Assembly (NCBI RefSeq): GCF_024323335.1
Contig: NC_066581.1
Span: 432,344,136-432,408,135 of the forward strand
DNA from: Lathyrus oleraceus
Lineage: Eukaryota; Streptophyta; Magnoliopsida; Fabales; Fabaceae
Reading direction: 5' to 3'
Length of the DNA stretch: 64,000 nt
Of this stretch, positions 21,819 through 31,296 are shown piece after piece. Numbering within the stretch: position 1 is the first letter of the stretch; each line of letters starts with the position of its first letter. A program made the translations under genes and the position numbers. Below the pieces are notes generated by a model, which was not told where the DNA came from, did not search any database, and worked only from the letters and a program-made list of their open reading frames with translations.

Positions 21819-22400
21819 GAACTACGTCGCCCTGATCCTCATACCAGATGAGGTACGTAGGCAGGAGATGAGCTGATCTCTCGGGGCAACCTTTTTCTTT
21901 TTCAACCCCTTTGTGTGTGTTAGGAGTCTGACATAAGTCCAGCGATTGGCAGTTGGTTTCCTGTGTGTGTGTTTGTTAGTTCGGAGTCTGATGTAAGTCC
22001 AGCGATTGGCATTCGGTTTCCATGTTTGCCTGTTTGTGTGGAGTCTGACGTAAGTCCAGCGATTGGCAGTCTATTTCCTGTGTGTTTTGTTTGGGCGTGC
22101 GTTAGCCGAGCTACGAGTGCTCTGATTCTTCTCCGGTCAGAGAAGATGCGTATGCATAGGATACGACATCCTAGCGAGCACGTTTCCCCCCTATCCCGAA
22201 CTACGTCGACTCTGATGTCTGTGCCTGACAGACTACGTAGATACAGGATGTGATATCCTGCCGAGTCAGTTTCTCTTGTTTTCTTGTGTTTCCTTCCAGC
22301 CAGTGTGTGGTGTTTGAGCAGTTTCTAGCAACCTTATCTATTCTTTTGTGTGTGGATCCCGTCGAGTACGACGGATGCGTAGGGGTGCTCATACCTTCCC
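21819..22400 (+). other. Cluster of LTR hairpin modules M1-M4 and short repeats
   Basis: Modules share GARCTACG, a CTGAT, a first hairpin, TACGTAG-like bases pairing back to CTACG, and a second hairpin. M1 (21819-21880) has CCTCAT/ATGAGG then GAGAT/ATCTC. M2 (22109-22178) has TCTTCTC/GAGAAGA then TAGGAT/ATCCTA. M3 (22199-22262) has CTACGT/ACGTAG outside GTCTG/CAGAC, then CAGGAT/ATCCTG. M4 (22359-22374) is CCGTCG-AGTA-CGACGG. Stems differ in sequence but keep pairing. Position is the end of the LTR, within the RNA leader. Confidence 0.7.
21924..22068 (+). repeat. Three-copy leader repeat with CCAGCGATTGGCA core
   Basis: GAGTCTGA(C/T)RTAAGTCCAGC followed by GATTGGCA starts at 21924, 21984 and 22041 (periods 60 and 57). 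The 3' LTR repeats this at 62391, 62451 and 62508. The nested Ogre LTRs carry four copies. Confidence 0.9.
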
Positions 22401-22560
22401 TTCGCATAACCGACTCCCGATCCCATCTTTCTCTGGTCGCAAGACCATGTTCTTTCCAGGTTTACTTCGAGCGTTTCCTTTCCCTCCTTTGGGATAAATA
22501 ACGCACGGTGGCGGCTCTGTTGTTTCTTTTTCCCGCCGGTTTTTCGCGTAATGCGACAGC

Positions 22561-22578
22561 TGGCGACTCTGCTGGGGA
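22561..22578 (+). other. Primer binding site, outer Ogre
   Basis: TGGCGACTCTGCTGGGGA lies two bases after the LTR end, the expected PBS position, and the nested element has the same site with one change. Ogre elements are reported to use an arginine tRNA primer; I could not check the complementarity here. Confidence 0.75.
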
Positions 22579-23328
22579 TATAGAGAAGTTGACCTCTTGC
22601 TGGTCCATCTTCCCTAAGCGAGTCTCTCCTAGCGCTCTCTAGGATAGGGTTTGGTTGCTTTTGCTGTTTCATTTATTGCATTCATTTATTTATTGTTTGC
22701 ATTTATGTTTGCATTCATCATATTCATCTGTGATGGCTGTGTTGTGTTTGTCTCTTTGTTGGGGTGGGAGTTACATGAGGTATAAGGCCCAATACCCAGG
22801 CTATGAGTGAAATCTAGGACACCTAGGAATAGAGTGATTCATGGGAAGCGGGTGGTATTGCGCCACTTAGCGGAACATTGATATCACGAGCAGTTCAGAC
22901 TCTGATGGGGTATTGTCGTTACATACTTCGGGTGTGTATATGATGATATTCTATGAAAGGGTTATTTATGCTGCGTTTCTCTCGACTTTACCCTGGCCTA
23001 GATGACACCCGTGAGTGGGGAGGGAATGATCATTATTACAGGTACAGTTGGTGACTCGTCGATGACTTGTTGGTGACTTGTGATCCTGTTGGTGACTTGG
23101 TTCTTCAGATATGGGTCTCAGATGATTTTGGGTCTCAGCCGAAGCTTTGATCCTGTGCTCCGAGATACACAGCCAGCCAGTCTTGTCTGCATCATTTGCA
23201 TCATGGCATGTTTATTTTCAAAAAAATAATGCAATAAAAAAATTTGAAAAGAAAGAAAAAAAGAAAAAGCTAATCTCTGCATGCATATCATTTCTCAGGT
23301 TCATTCAGGAGTCTATTCACTATGAGAG
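22579..23328 (+). other. Leader between primer site and ORF1
   Basis: Untranslated leader. A conserved counterpart lies at 48438-49230 in the nested element. It includes a short GGTGACTTG-type direct repeat near 23050-23100 and an A-rich tract near 23220-23270. No gene seen. Confidence 0.6.
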
Positions 23329-24969
23329 ATGGCAACCGTTCCAGAGTTGAAGCGGAAGACTTGTTCCTACAGTTTTCATCATGAGCCATTGACGTCCCTG
23401 ATAGAGTTGAGCAACCTTGTGACCAGTGGTAACCAGAAGGGGTTTGTTGATCAGTATGGGGATTTGTTGACACTATTGAAGTTGGTGGTAGATCCCGTGC
23501 CGTTGCAGACTCTTCTACAGTTCTACGACCCAGAGCTTCATTGTTTCACCTTTCATGATTATCAGTTAGCGCCTACTCTTGAGGAGTATTCTATTCTGCT
23601 GAATGTCCCGATCCGGTATCAGGTTCCTTTCTTGGATGTTCCAAAGGAGGTTGATTTCAGGGTTGTTGCCAGAGCTCTTCATTTGAGTGTCAAACAAGTC
23701 AGTGATAATTGGAAGTCCAGTGGGGATGTTGTAGGGTTGCCTTTGAAGACCCTGTTGAGGATGGCTAAAGAGGAAGCAGAGAAGGGAAATTGGGGAGCTT
23801 TTCATGCTCAGTTGGCTATCATGATTTATGGGATTGTCTTGTTCCCAAGTATGCCCAACTTTGTGGATTATGCTGCAGTCACTATCTTCATTGGAGGAAA
23901 CCCGGTTCCTACTTTGTTAGCTGACACTTACTATGCTATTCACAGCAGGCATGGTAAGGGTGGAGCTATCAGATGTTGTCTCCCATTGTTGCTCAGATGG
24001 TTCTTGTCTCTTCTGCCAGTCAGTGGACCTTTTGTGGACGCTCAGGGCACTCATTAGTGGACTCAGAGGGTTATGTCTCTTACCTCTTATGATATCAGGT
24101 GGCAATCTTACCGGATGGATGTGCGTAATGTCATCGTGAGTTGTGGAGAGTTTCGTAATGTGCCACTTGTAGGGACTAAGGGTTGCATCAATTACAATCC
24201 AGTTCTTTCTCTTCGCCAGTTGGGGTTCGTGATGAATGGAAGACCACTTGATGCTGAGATAGATGAAAGTGTGTATTTTGAGAAGCGGAGTGACCCGGCT
24301 AGATTGGAGCAGATAGGAAGAGCTTGGAAGACCATTGGTGTCAAGGATGGAGCTGTCCTGGGGAAGAAGTTTGTTGTTGCTATGCCTGACTACACTGATT
24401 GGGTCAGGAAGAGAGTTGAGACTTTGTTGTTGCCCTATGAAAAGATGGAGTCTTTGCAAGTACAACCACATTTGATCCTTACTGACAGTGTACCTGCTGA
24501 GCAGTACAAACAAGCCTTGATGGAGAATCGTCGGTTGAAGGAGAAGGAACAAGATACCCAGATGGAGCTCTACAAAGCCAAAGCTGACAAGTTGAACTTG
24601 GCTCATCAACTCAAAGGTATGCAGGGTGAAGATGTTGCTAGAGTGAAGAGCAAAAAGAGGTCCTATGAAGAGATGGAGACCTTGTTGAGTGCAGAACACC
24701 GGGAGTGCTTGAGGTTGCAGAGAGTTGAAGCCAATTATCAGAAGAAGATAAGAGACTTGGAGAAGCAACTCAGAGACAAAGACATCCAACTAAAGAAGGA
24801 AGTTGACTTGAGACAGGCATCAGAGAGCCAACTTGGAGGAGAAGTTGTGGAGCCTAGAAGACAACTGAAGGAGAAGAACACTCCCTTGCCAGAGTGTTCA
24901 GAGTGTGACCTGTTGATAGACCAGTGCCACTACCTGAAGACTCTCATTTCTGGAAGCCATTTGTCTTAG
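23329..24969 (+). pseudogene. Ogre ORF1 protein, interrupted by one stop (outer)
   Basis: The frame starts at ATG (MATVPELKRKTCSYSFHHEP) and would be about 546 codons. A TAG at 24055-24057 interrupts it; the nested copy has a coding triplet there (GTHRWTQRV). The N-terminal two thirds form a globular domain found in Ogre ORF1 proteins and in many legume predicted proteins (IVLFPSMPNFVDYAAVTIFI, NPVLSLRQLGFVMNGRPL). The last 150 residues are a charged coiled coil ending in CSECDLLIDQCHYLKTL. ORF1 upstream of gag is a hallmark of Ogre; its role is unknown. Confidence 0.85.
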
Positions 24970-25262
24970 CTTGTATCTCTGTTGTTTATGTTGAGAATTA
25001 CCTCCAGGCTTGTTGGATGGGATTCATTGTTGTACTCCGATTATTTGGATCTTTGTTGACTTTGTTGTATGATCCTTGTTGCTCATATTTATAGATGAGT
25101 TGGTTGTTGATGTTTCACTTGGTGCTCAGCTATCTTGTGTTGCTTCCTTGTTGTTTGCTGCAGGTTGCCATTTCTCGAAAGATGAATCGGGCTCTTTGAA
25201 TGCCTGAGAAATGAACATATCATGTGCATCATACGCATCATTAGCATCATACACATATAATT
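24970..25262 (+). other. Spacer between ORF1 and gag (outer)
   Basis: It has no gene. Before the gag frame there is TTTTGCATTACAG followed by G, a possible splice acceptor. Confidence 0.4.
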
Positions 25263-25373
25263 TTGCATTACAGGTGTTCTTGCTCAAGACTTCTCACTCT
25301 GGTTCCTGTGTCAGGCAGGATAGCTGATCAGCGACCGCACCGCTACTCAACCAGACTAAATCATCAGAGGAAT

Positions 25374-28300
25374 ATGGACCAGGTTCAAGCAGAATTGGCT
25401 GAGATGAGGGCTAACATGGCCCAATTCATGACCATGATGCAAGGGGTCGTTCAAGGGCAAGAGGAGCTGCGTGCCTTAGCCCAGAGACAGGAAGATGTGC
25501 TCCCACCTCCCAGTCGTGCTTCACCAGTAGGTGCACCTGTGACCGATAATGCTGCTGTTGTTGCTCCCGTCAATGATTATGCCGTGGGAGATGAATTGAG
25601 GGGTATCAGAATCAACGGACAGCCTCTTGCTGCAGAGACTGTTAATGCCAGAGCTACCCGGGCTCCGATTCGCCATCCTGCTCCGTTGGTTGACAGACAG
25701 GAGGACATGTTCACACTGCTTAGTGAAGACGATGATGTTGGAAGAGTTGAAGAAAGAGATAGGAAGGTGGATGCCCTTGCTGAGAAGATCCGAGCCATGG
25801 AATGTCAGAACTCCCTTGGTTTTGATGTTACAAATATGGAGTTGGTGGAAGGGTTGAGAATTCCCTACAAATTCAAAGCACCCTCATTCGATAAATACAA
25901 TGGTACTTCTTGTCCTCACACCCATGTGCAGGCATACTACAGAAAAATCTCTGCTTATACAGATGACGAGAAAATATGGATGTATTTTTTCCAGGATAGC
26001 TTGTCTGGGGCTTCCTTGGATTGGTACATGGAGCTTAAGAGAGATTCTATCCGATGTTGGAGGGATCTGGGTGAGGCCTTCTTGAGGCAGTACAAACATA
26101 ACATGGACATGGCGCCAAGCCGGACTCAGTTGCAGAGTCTATGTCAGAAATCTGGTGAAAGCTTCAAGGAGTACGCCCAGAGGTGGCGTGAGTTGGCTGC
26201 ACGAGTACAACCCCCTGTGCTGGAGAGGGAGCTAACTGATATGTTCATCGATACATTACAGGGAGTTTTCATGGACCGAATGGGGAGTTGTCCATTCGGT
26301 AGTTTCTCAGATGTTGTTATTTGTGGGGAAAGGACAAAGAGTTTGATTAAAGCTGGGGAGATTTAGGATGTTGGTTCCTCATCTTCCAAGAAACCGTTTG
26401 CTGGGGCACCTCGCAGGAGAGAGGGTGAAACCAATGATGTGCAACACCGGAGAAGTACGAACAGAGGGCAATATCGCCAGGTTGCTGCTGTAACCATCCC
26501 AGCACCTCAACCTTGTCAACAACAACAACAAAGGGTTCAACAACCACCCCAACAACAACAACAACAGCAACGTCCGTATCAGCCTAGACAGAGGATGCCT
26601 GATCGACGTTTTGATCCGTTACCGATGACCTATACTGAGTTGTTACCTGAGCTGCTCAGATTAGGGTTTGTAGAGTTGCGTACCATGGCTCCGTTGACAA
26701 AAATAACACCTGGGTATGACGCCAACGTACGTTGTGATTTCCATTCTAGTGCACCGGGGCACCATATTGAGAACTGCCGGGCTTTTCATCATAAGGTCCA
26801 GGACCTAATTGACGCTAAAACTATCAATTTTGCTCCTGTGCCGAATGTTGTGAACAACCCTATGCCTCAGCATGGTGCGCATAGAGTTAACAATTTGGAA
26901 GACGGTGAAGCTGAAGACCTGATGGTCAGTGTTGATGAGATTCAGACTTCATTACTGGTTGTGAAGGATCGTTTGTTGAATGGAGGGGTATTCCCGGGCT
27001 GTTGTGAGGGTTGTGTAAAGTGTGCTGGTTCAGAGAATGGTTGTGAACAGTTGAAGGCTGGTATTCAGAATTTGATTGATGAGGGTTGTTTACAGTTTAG
27101 TCGGGCCGTGCAAGAACGGGGGTGGTGTCAACCGTCACCAATTATTTCAAACCGTCCGAGGGACGTGGCCAGAGGACTGTTAGTGCGCCTACAACTGGTG
27201 GTACTCCCGTTACCATTTCTGCTCCTATAACCGTCAGTGCTCCAACTACCATCGTTGATTCGAGTAGAAGGCCGATTGAGAACAGTAAGGTTGTCCCATG
27301 GAAGTATGACAATGCTTATCGTAGTAACCGAAGGGCTGAAAGTCGGGTCGGGCCAGTGAACCAAGCTTCTGTGACGATTGGGTTGCCGAGTAGGGCTCCT
27401 GTGGTTGCGAGTCCAGTTGTGGATAACGTTGGGGGACCCGGAGGTTTCACCAGAAGCGATCATTTGTTTGCTCCACAACCTTTGAGGGATAACAATGCTG
27501 AGGCTCTCGCCAAGGCTAAAGGTAAACAGGTTGTGGTTGAGGAAGAACCTGCTCAGAAGGAGGCGCCTGAGGGCTCTTTTGAGAAAAACGTGGAGGAGTT
27601 TATGAAGATAATCAAGAAGAGTGACTACAAGATTGTAGATCAGCTGAATCAAACTCCGTCCAAGATTTCTATCCTTTCATTGCTTTTGTGCTCTGAGGCG
27701 CACCGTAACGCCTTGTTGAAGATGTTGAACCTGGCTTACGTGCCTCAGGAGATTTCTGTTAACCAGTTGGAGGGCGTGATTGCTAATGTGAGTACCAGGC
27801 ATGGTGTGGGGTTCACAGATCTGGACTTGACGCCTGAAGGTCGCAACCATAACAAGGCCCTGCATATCACCATGGAGTGCAAAGGCGCGGTGCTGTCTCA
27901 TGTGTTGGTGGATACTGGCTCGTCTTTGAATGTGCTGCCTAAGAAGATTCTGGGTAAGATTGATGTGGAAGGGGTTATCCTCGCTCCGAGCGATCTGATT
28001 GTTCGTGCTTTTGATGGATCCAAACGGTCTGTTTTTGGTGAAGTCACATTGCTGGTGAAGATTGGCCCGGAGGTGTTCAGTATTGTCTTCTTTGTGATGG
28101 ATATCCAGCCCTCATATAGTTGCTTATTGGGGCGTCCTTGGATTCACGCAGCTGGGGCAGTTTCGTCAACTCTCCACCAGAAACTGAAGTATGTCTGGAA
28201 CGGTCAGATCGTGACTGTGTGCGGTGAAGAAGACATTTTGGTGAGTCACCTATCCTCTTTCAAGTATGTAGAGGTGGATGGCGAGATCCATGAAACTTTA

Positions 28301-28686
28301 TGCCAGGCATTCGAGACTGTTGCTCTTGATAGGGTGGCTTTTGCTTAGCAGAAGAAGCCAAGTGCCTCAATTGCATCCTACAAACAGGCTATGGAGGTTG
28401 TCAACTCTGGTAAGGCAGAAGGTTGGGGCAAGATGGTGGACCTGCCCGTTAAAGAAGACAAGTTCGGTATTGGGTATCTACCTCTGCAGGTGGAGCAGAT
28501 TGAGCATAAAGGACCGAGTACCTTTACCAGCGTTGGGCTGATGAATCACGGTGACGTCTTTGCAACCGGTAGTGAAGACAGTGACAGTGAGTGTGATCTA
28601 GACAACTGGGTTCGCCCGTGTGCACCAGGGGAGTCGATCAACAATTGGACGGCTGAAGATGTGGTCCAAGTTACTCTTCAAACAGA
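25374..28686 (+). pseudogene. gag-pro: Gag-protease of the outer Ogre, broken
   Basis: The first ATG (MDQVQAELAEMRANMAQF) starts a coiled-coil N-terminus, then the retrotransposon gag domain (DSLSGASLDWYMELKRDS, FKEYAQRWRELAARVQPP), a glutamine-rich linker, the knuckle variant CDFHSSAPGHHIENC and an aspartic protease with VLVDTGSSLNVLPKKIL, then LLGRPWIHAAGA. Breaks are a TAG at 26364-26366 (CAG in the nested copy), a frame change near the G run at 27118-27122, and a TAG at 28346-28348. The frame is open for 37 codons upstream of the ATG with no earlier ATG. It ends at the splice donor 28686/28687. Confidence 0.85.
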
Positions 28687-28929
28687 GTAATTTTCTTTTG
28701 TTTTTCATTTTGCACAAAACCCTACGTTCTTCCCAAGGCGTAGTGGTTCATTGTAGGGCCTCATCATGTTTTTCAATGATATCATTAATAAAGTACGTTT
28801 TGCAAACAATTTTGTGATCCCTGTCTTTCTATTTTTGTTTTCATTTTTCAAAAAAATAAAAATGGCAATGTTTTTGTTTTTTGTGACTTTCTTGAACTCT
28901 TTTTCTAAAATAAAGCATTAAACATGCAG
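28687..28929 (+). other. Ogre intron between protease and RT (outer, 243 bp)
   Basis: The donor GTAATTTTC starts at 28687, overlapping the TAA that ends the gag-protease frame. The acceptor CATGCAG ends at 28929. Excision joins two codon bases before the donor to one after the acceptor and reads in frame into the pol exon, passing the ATG at 28952. The nested copy has the same sites. Splicing at this position is known for Ogre; for this copy it is inferred. Confidence 0.75.
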
Positions 28930-31296
28930 AAGTGATCTCACGGAATCCACTATGAACAATCCTGTTATGGCTCAGTATGATTTCAATAATCCCATCTACC
29001 AAGCTGAAGAGGAGAGTGAGGAAGACTGTGAACTCCCCAAAGAATTGGTCAGATTATTGAAGCAGGAGGAAAGGGTCATCCAACCTCATCAGGAGGAGTT
29101 GGAGATTGTTAATCTTGGTACTGAGGACGCCAGAAAAGATATTAAGATCGGGGTTGCTTTGAAGGAAGACGTCAAGAGAAGGTTGATTGAGATGCTGAGA
29201 GAATACGTGGAGATATTCGCCTGGTCGTATCAAGATATGTCTAGGTTGGATATTGATATTGTGGTGTATAGGCTACCTCTCAGAGAAGATTGTCCTTCAG
29301 TCAAGCAGAAGCTTCTGAGAACTAGTCCTGATATGGCTGTTAAGATCAAGGAAGAGGTTCAGAAGCAGTTGGATGCGGGTTTTCTGTCAGTTACGACTTA
29401 TCCCCCGTGGGTGGCCAACATCGTTCCTGTGGCGAAGAAGGATGGCAAAGTTAGGATGTGTGTCGATTACCGGGATTTGAACAGAGCGAGTCCGAAAGAT
29501 GATTTTCCATTACCTCACATTGATGTACTGGTTGATAACACGGCTCAATCCTCGGTTTCTCTTTCATGGATGGTTTCTCTGGGTATAATCAGATCAAGAT
29601 GGCGCCAGAGGACATGGAAAAGACGACATTCATTACACCTTGGGGCACGTTTTGCTATAAGGTGATGCCATTTGGGCTGAAGAATGTCGGTGCTACCTAT
29701 CAGAGGGCTATGACGACTCTCTTTCATGACATGATGCACAAAGAGATTGAAGTGTACGTGGATGATATGATTGTGAAGTCGCAGACAGAAGAGGAGCACC
29801 TGGTTAATTTGCAGAAGTTGTTTGACCGGCTGAGAAAGTTCAAACTGAGGCTGAATCCAAACAAGTGTACGTTTGGTGTGAGATCCGGTAAGCTGTTAGG
29901 CTTCATTGTCAGTGAAAAGGGGATTGAGGTTGATCCAGCAAAAGTCAAAGCTATACAAGAAATGCCTAAACCAAAAACAGAAAAGCAGGTTCGTGGGTTT
30001 TTAGGGAGATTGAACTACATTGCAAGGTTTGTATCTCACCTAACTGCCACGTGTGAACCGATATTCAAGTTGCTAAGAAAGAATCAAGCAATCAGGTGGA
30101 ATGATGATTGTCAGAAAGCTTTTGACAAGATAAACGAATATTTACAGAAACCTCCAATCCTTATACCTCCAGTTCCTGGAAGACCTCTGATAATGTACCT
30201 ATCAGTGACTGAGAACTCGATGGGGTGTGTATTGGGACAGCATGACGAGTCTGGTCGAAAAGAGCATGCCATATACTACCTTAGCAAAAAGTTTACCGAC
30301 TGTGAAATAAAATATTCACAGCTTGAGAAAACTTGCTGTGCTTTGGCCTGGGCTGCTCGCCGACTGAGGCAGTATATGTTGAACCATACTACCTTATTGA
30401 TTTCTAAGATGGATCCAATAAAGTACATCTTTGAGAAGCCGGCTCTCACTGGACGTGTTGCCCGTTGGCAGATGATTTTAACAGAGTATGATATTCAGTA
30501 CACATCGCAGAAGGCCATCAAAGGTAGTATTCTGTCAGACTACCTTGCCGAGCAACCAATTGATGATTATCAGTCGATGATGTTTGAATTCCCTGATGAA
30601 GACATCATGTATTTGAAGATGAAAGGTTGTGAAGAGCCTCTTGTCGAGGAAGGACCGGATCCTGATGACAAGTGGACAATGATGTTTGATGGGGTTGTGA
30701 ATGTGAATGGCAACGGTGTTGGGGCAGTGCTTATCAATCCTAAAGGGGCTCATATACCTTTTTCTGCCAGGTTGACTTTTGATGTCACCAACAACGAGGC
30801 TGAGTATGAGGCTTGTATCATGGGTATAGAAGAAGCCATTGATCTGAGGATCAAAACTCTGGACATTTTTGGAGATTCCGCTCTAGTGATCAATCAGGTC
30901 AATGGAGATTGGAATACCAATCAGCCGCATTTGATTCCGTACAGAGATTACACTAGAAGAATACTGACGTTCTTCAAGAAGGTGAAACTGCATCATGTCC
31001 CCCGGGATGAGAATCAGATGGCTGATGCCTTGGCTACTTTGTCTTCTATGATCAAGGTTTATTGGTGGAATCATGTGCCACATGTTGCGGTGAATCGACT
31101 CGAGAGGCCTGCGTATGTGTTTGCAGCCGAGTCTGTTGTAGATGAGAAATCGTGGTACTATGACATCAAGAATTTCCTCAAGAGCCAGGAGTATCCTGAA
31201 GGTGCATCAAAGAATGATAAGAAAACCCTGAGAAGGCTAGCTGGAAGCTTTTATTTGAATCAGGATGACGTGTTGTACAAGAGAAACTTTGACATG
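28930..31296 (+). pseudogene. pol: Pol, 5' part: RT and two RNase H domains (outer)
   Basis: It encodes a pre-RT acidic segment, RT (CVDYRDLNRASPKDDFPLPH, then VYVDDMIVKS), a Ty3-type RNase H (SQLEKTCCALAWAARRLRQY) and a second, archaeal-type RNase H (WTMMFDGVVNVNG, NNEAEYEA, GDSALVINQ), the Tat-lineage double arrangement. One T is missing in the run at 29556-29558 compared with the nested copy, shifting the frame within RT. At 31297 the nested Ogre interrupts it between RNase H and integrase; the gene resumes at 54077. Confidence 0.9.
31292..31296. repeat. Left target-site duplication ACATG (nested Ogre)
   Basis: ACATG precedes the nested LTR end TGTCGCATTAC and recurs at 54072-54076. Removing one copy and the insert restores the pol frame seen in the nested element. 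Confidence 0.95.

Larger units (their letters stand above)
17806..22558 (+). repeat. Outer Ogre 5' LTR (4753 bp)
   Basis: It starts TGTAGCACCTCAAATTTG and ends CGCGTAATGCGACA. By eye the first 600 bp differ at about 20 positions from the 3' LTR; later parts differ less. It contains a TATA box about 1 kb in, a long transcribed leader, a three-copy repeat at 21924-22068 and several hairpin modules (21819-22400). Confidence 0.95.

Noticed and set aside
23917..24789. 290-codon minus-strand frame opposite ORF1
   Set aside because: The plus strand has the conserved protein; the antisense frame is interrupted in the nested copy.
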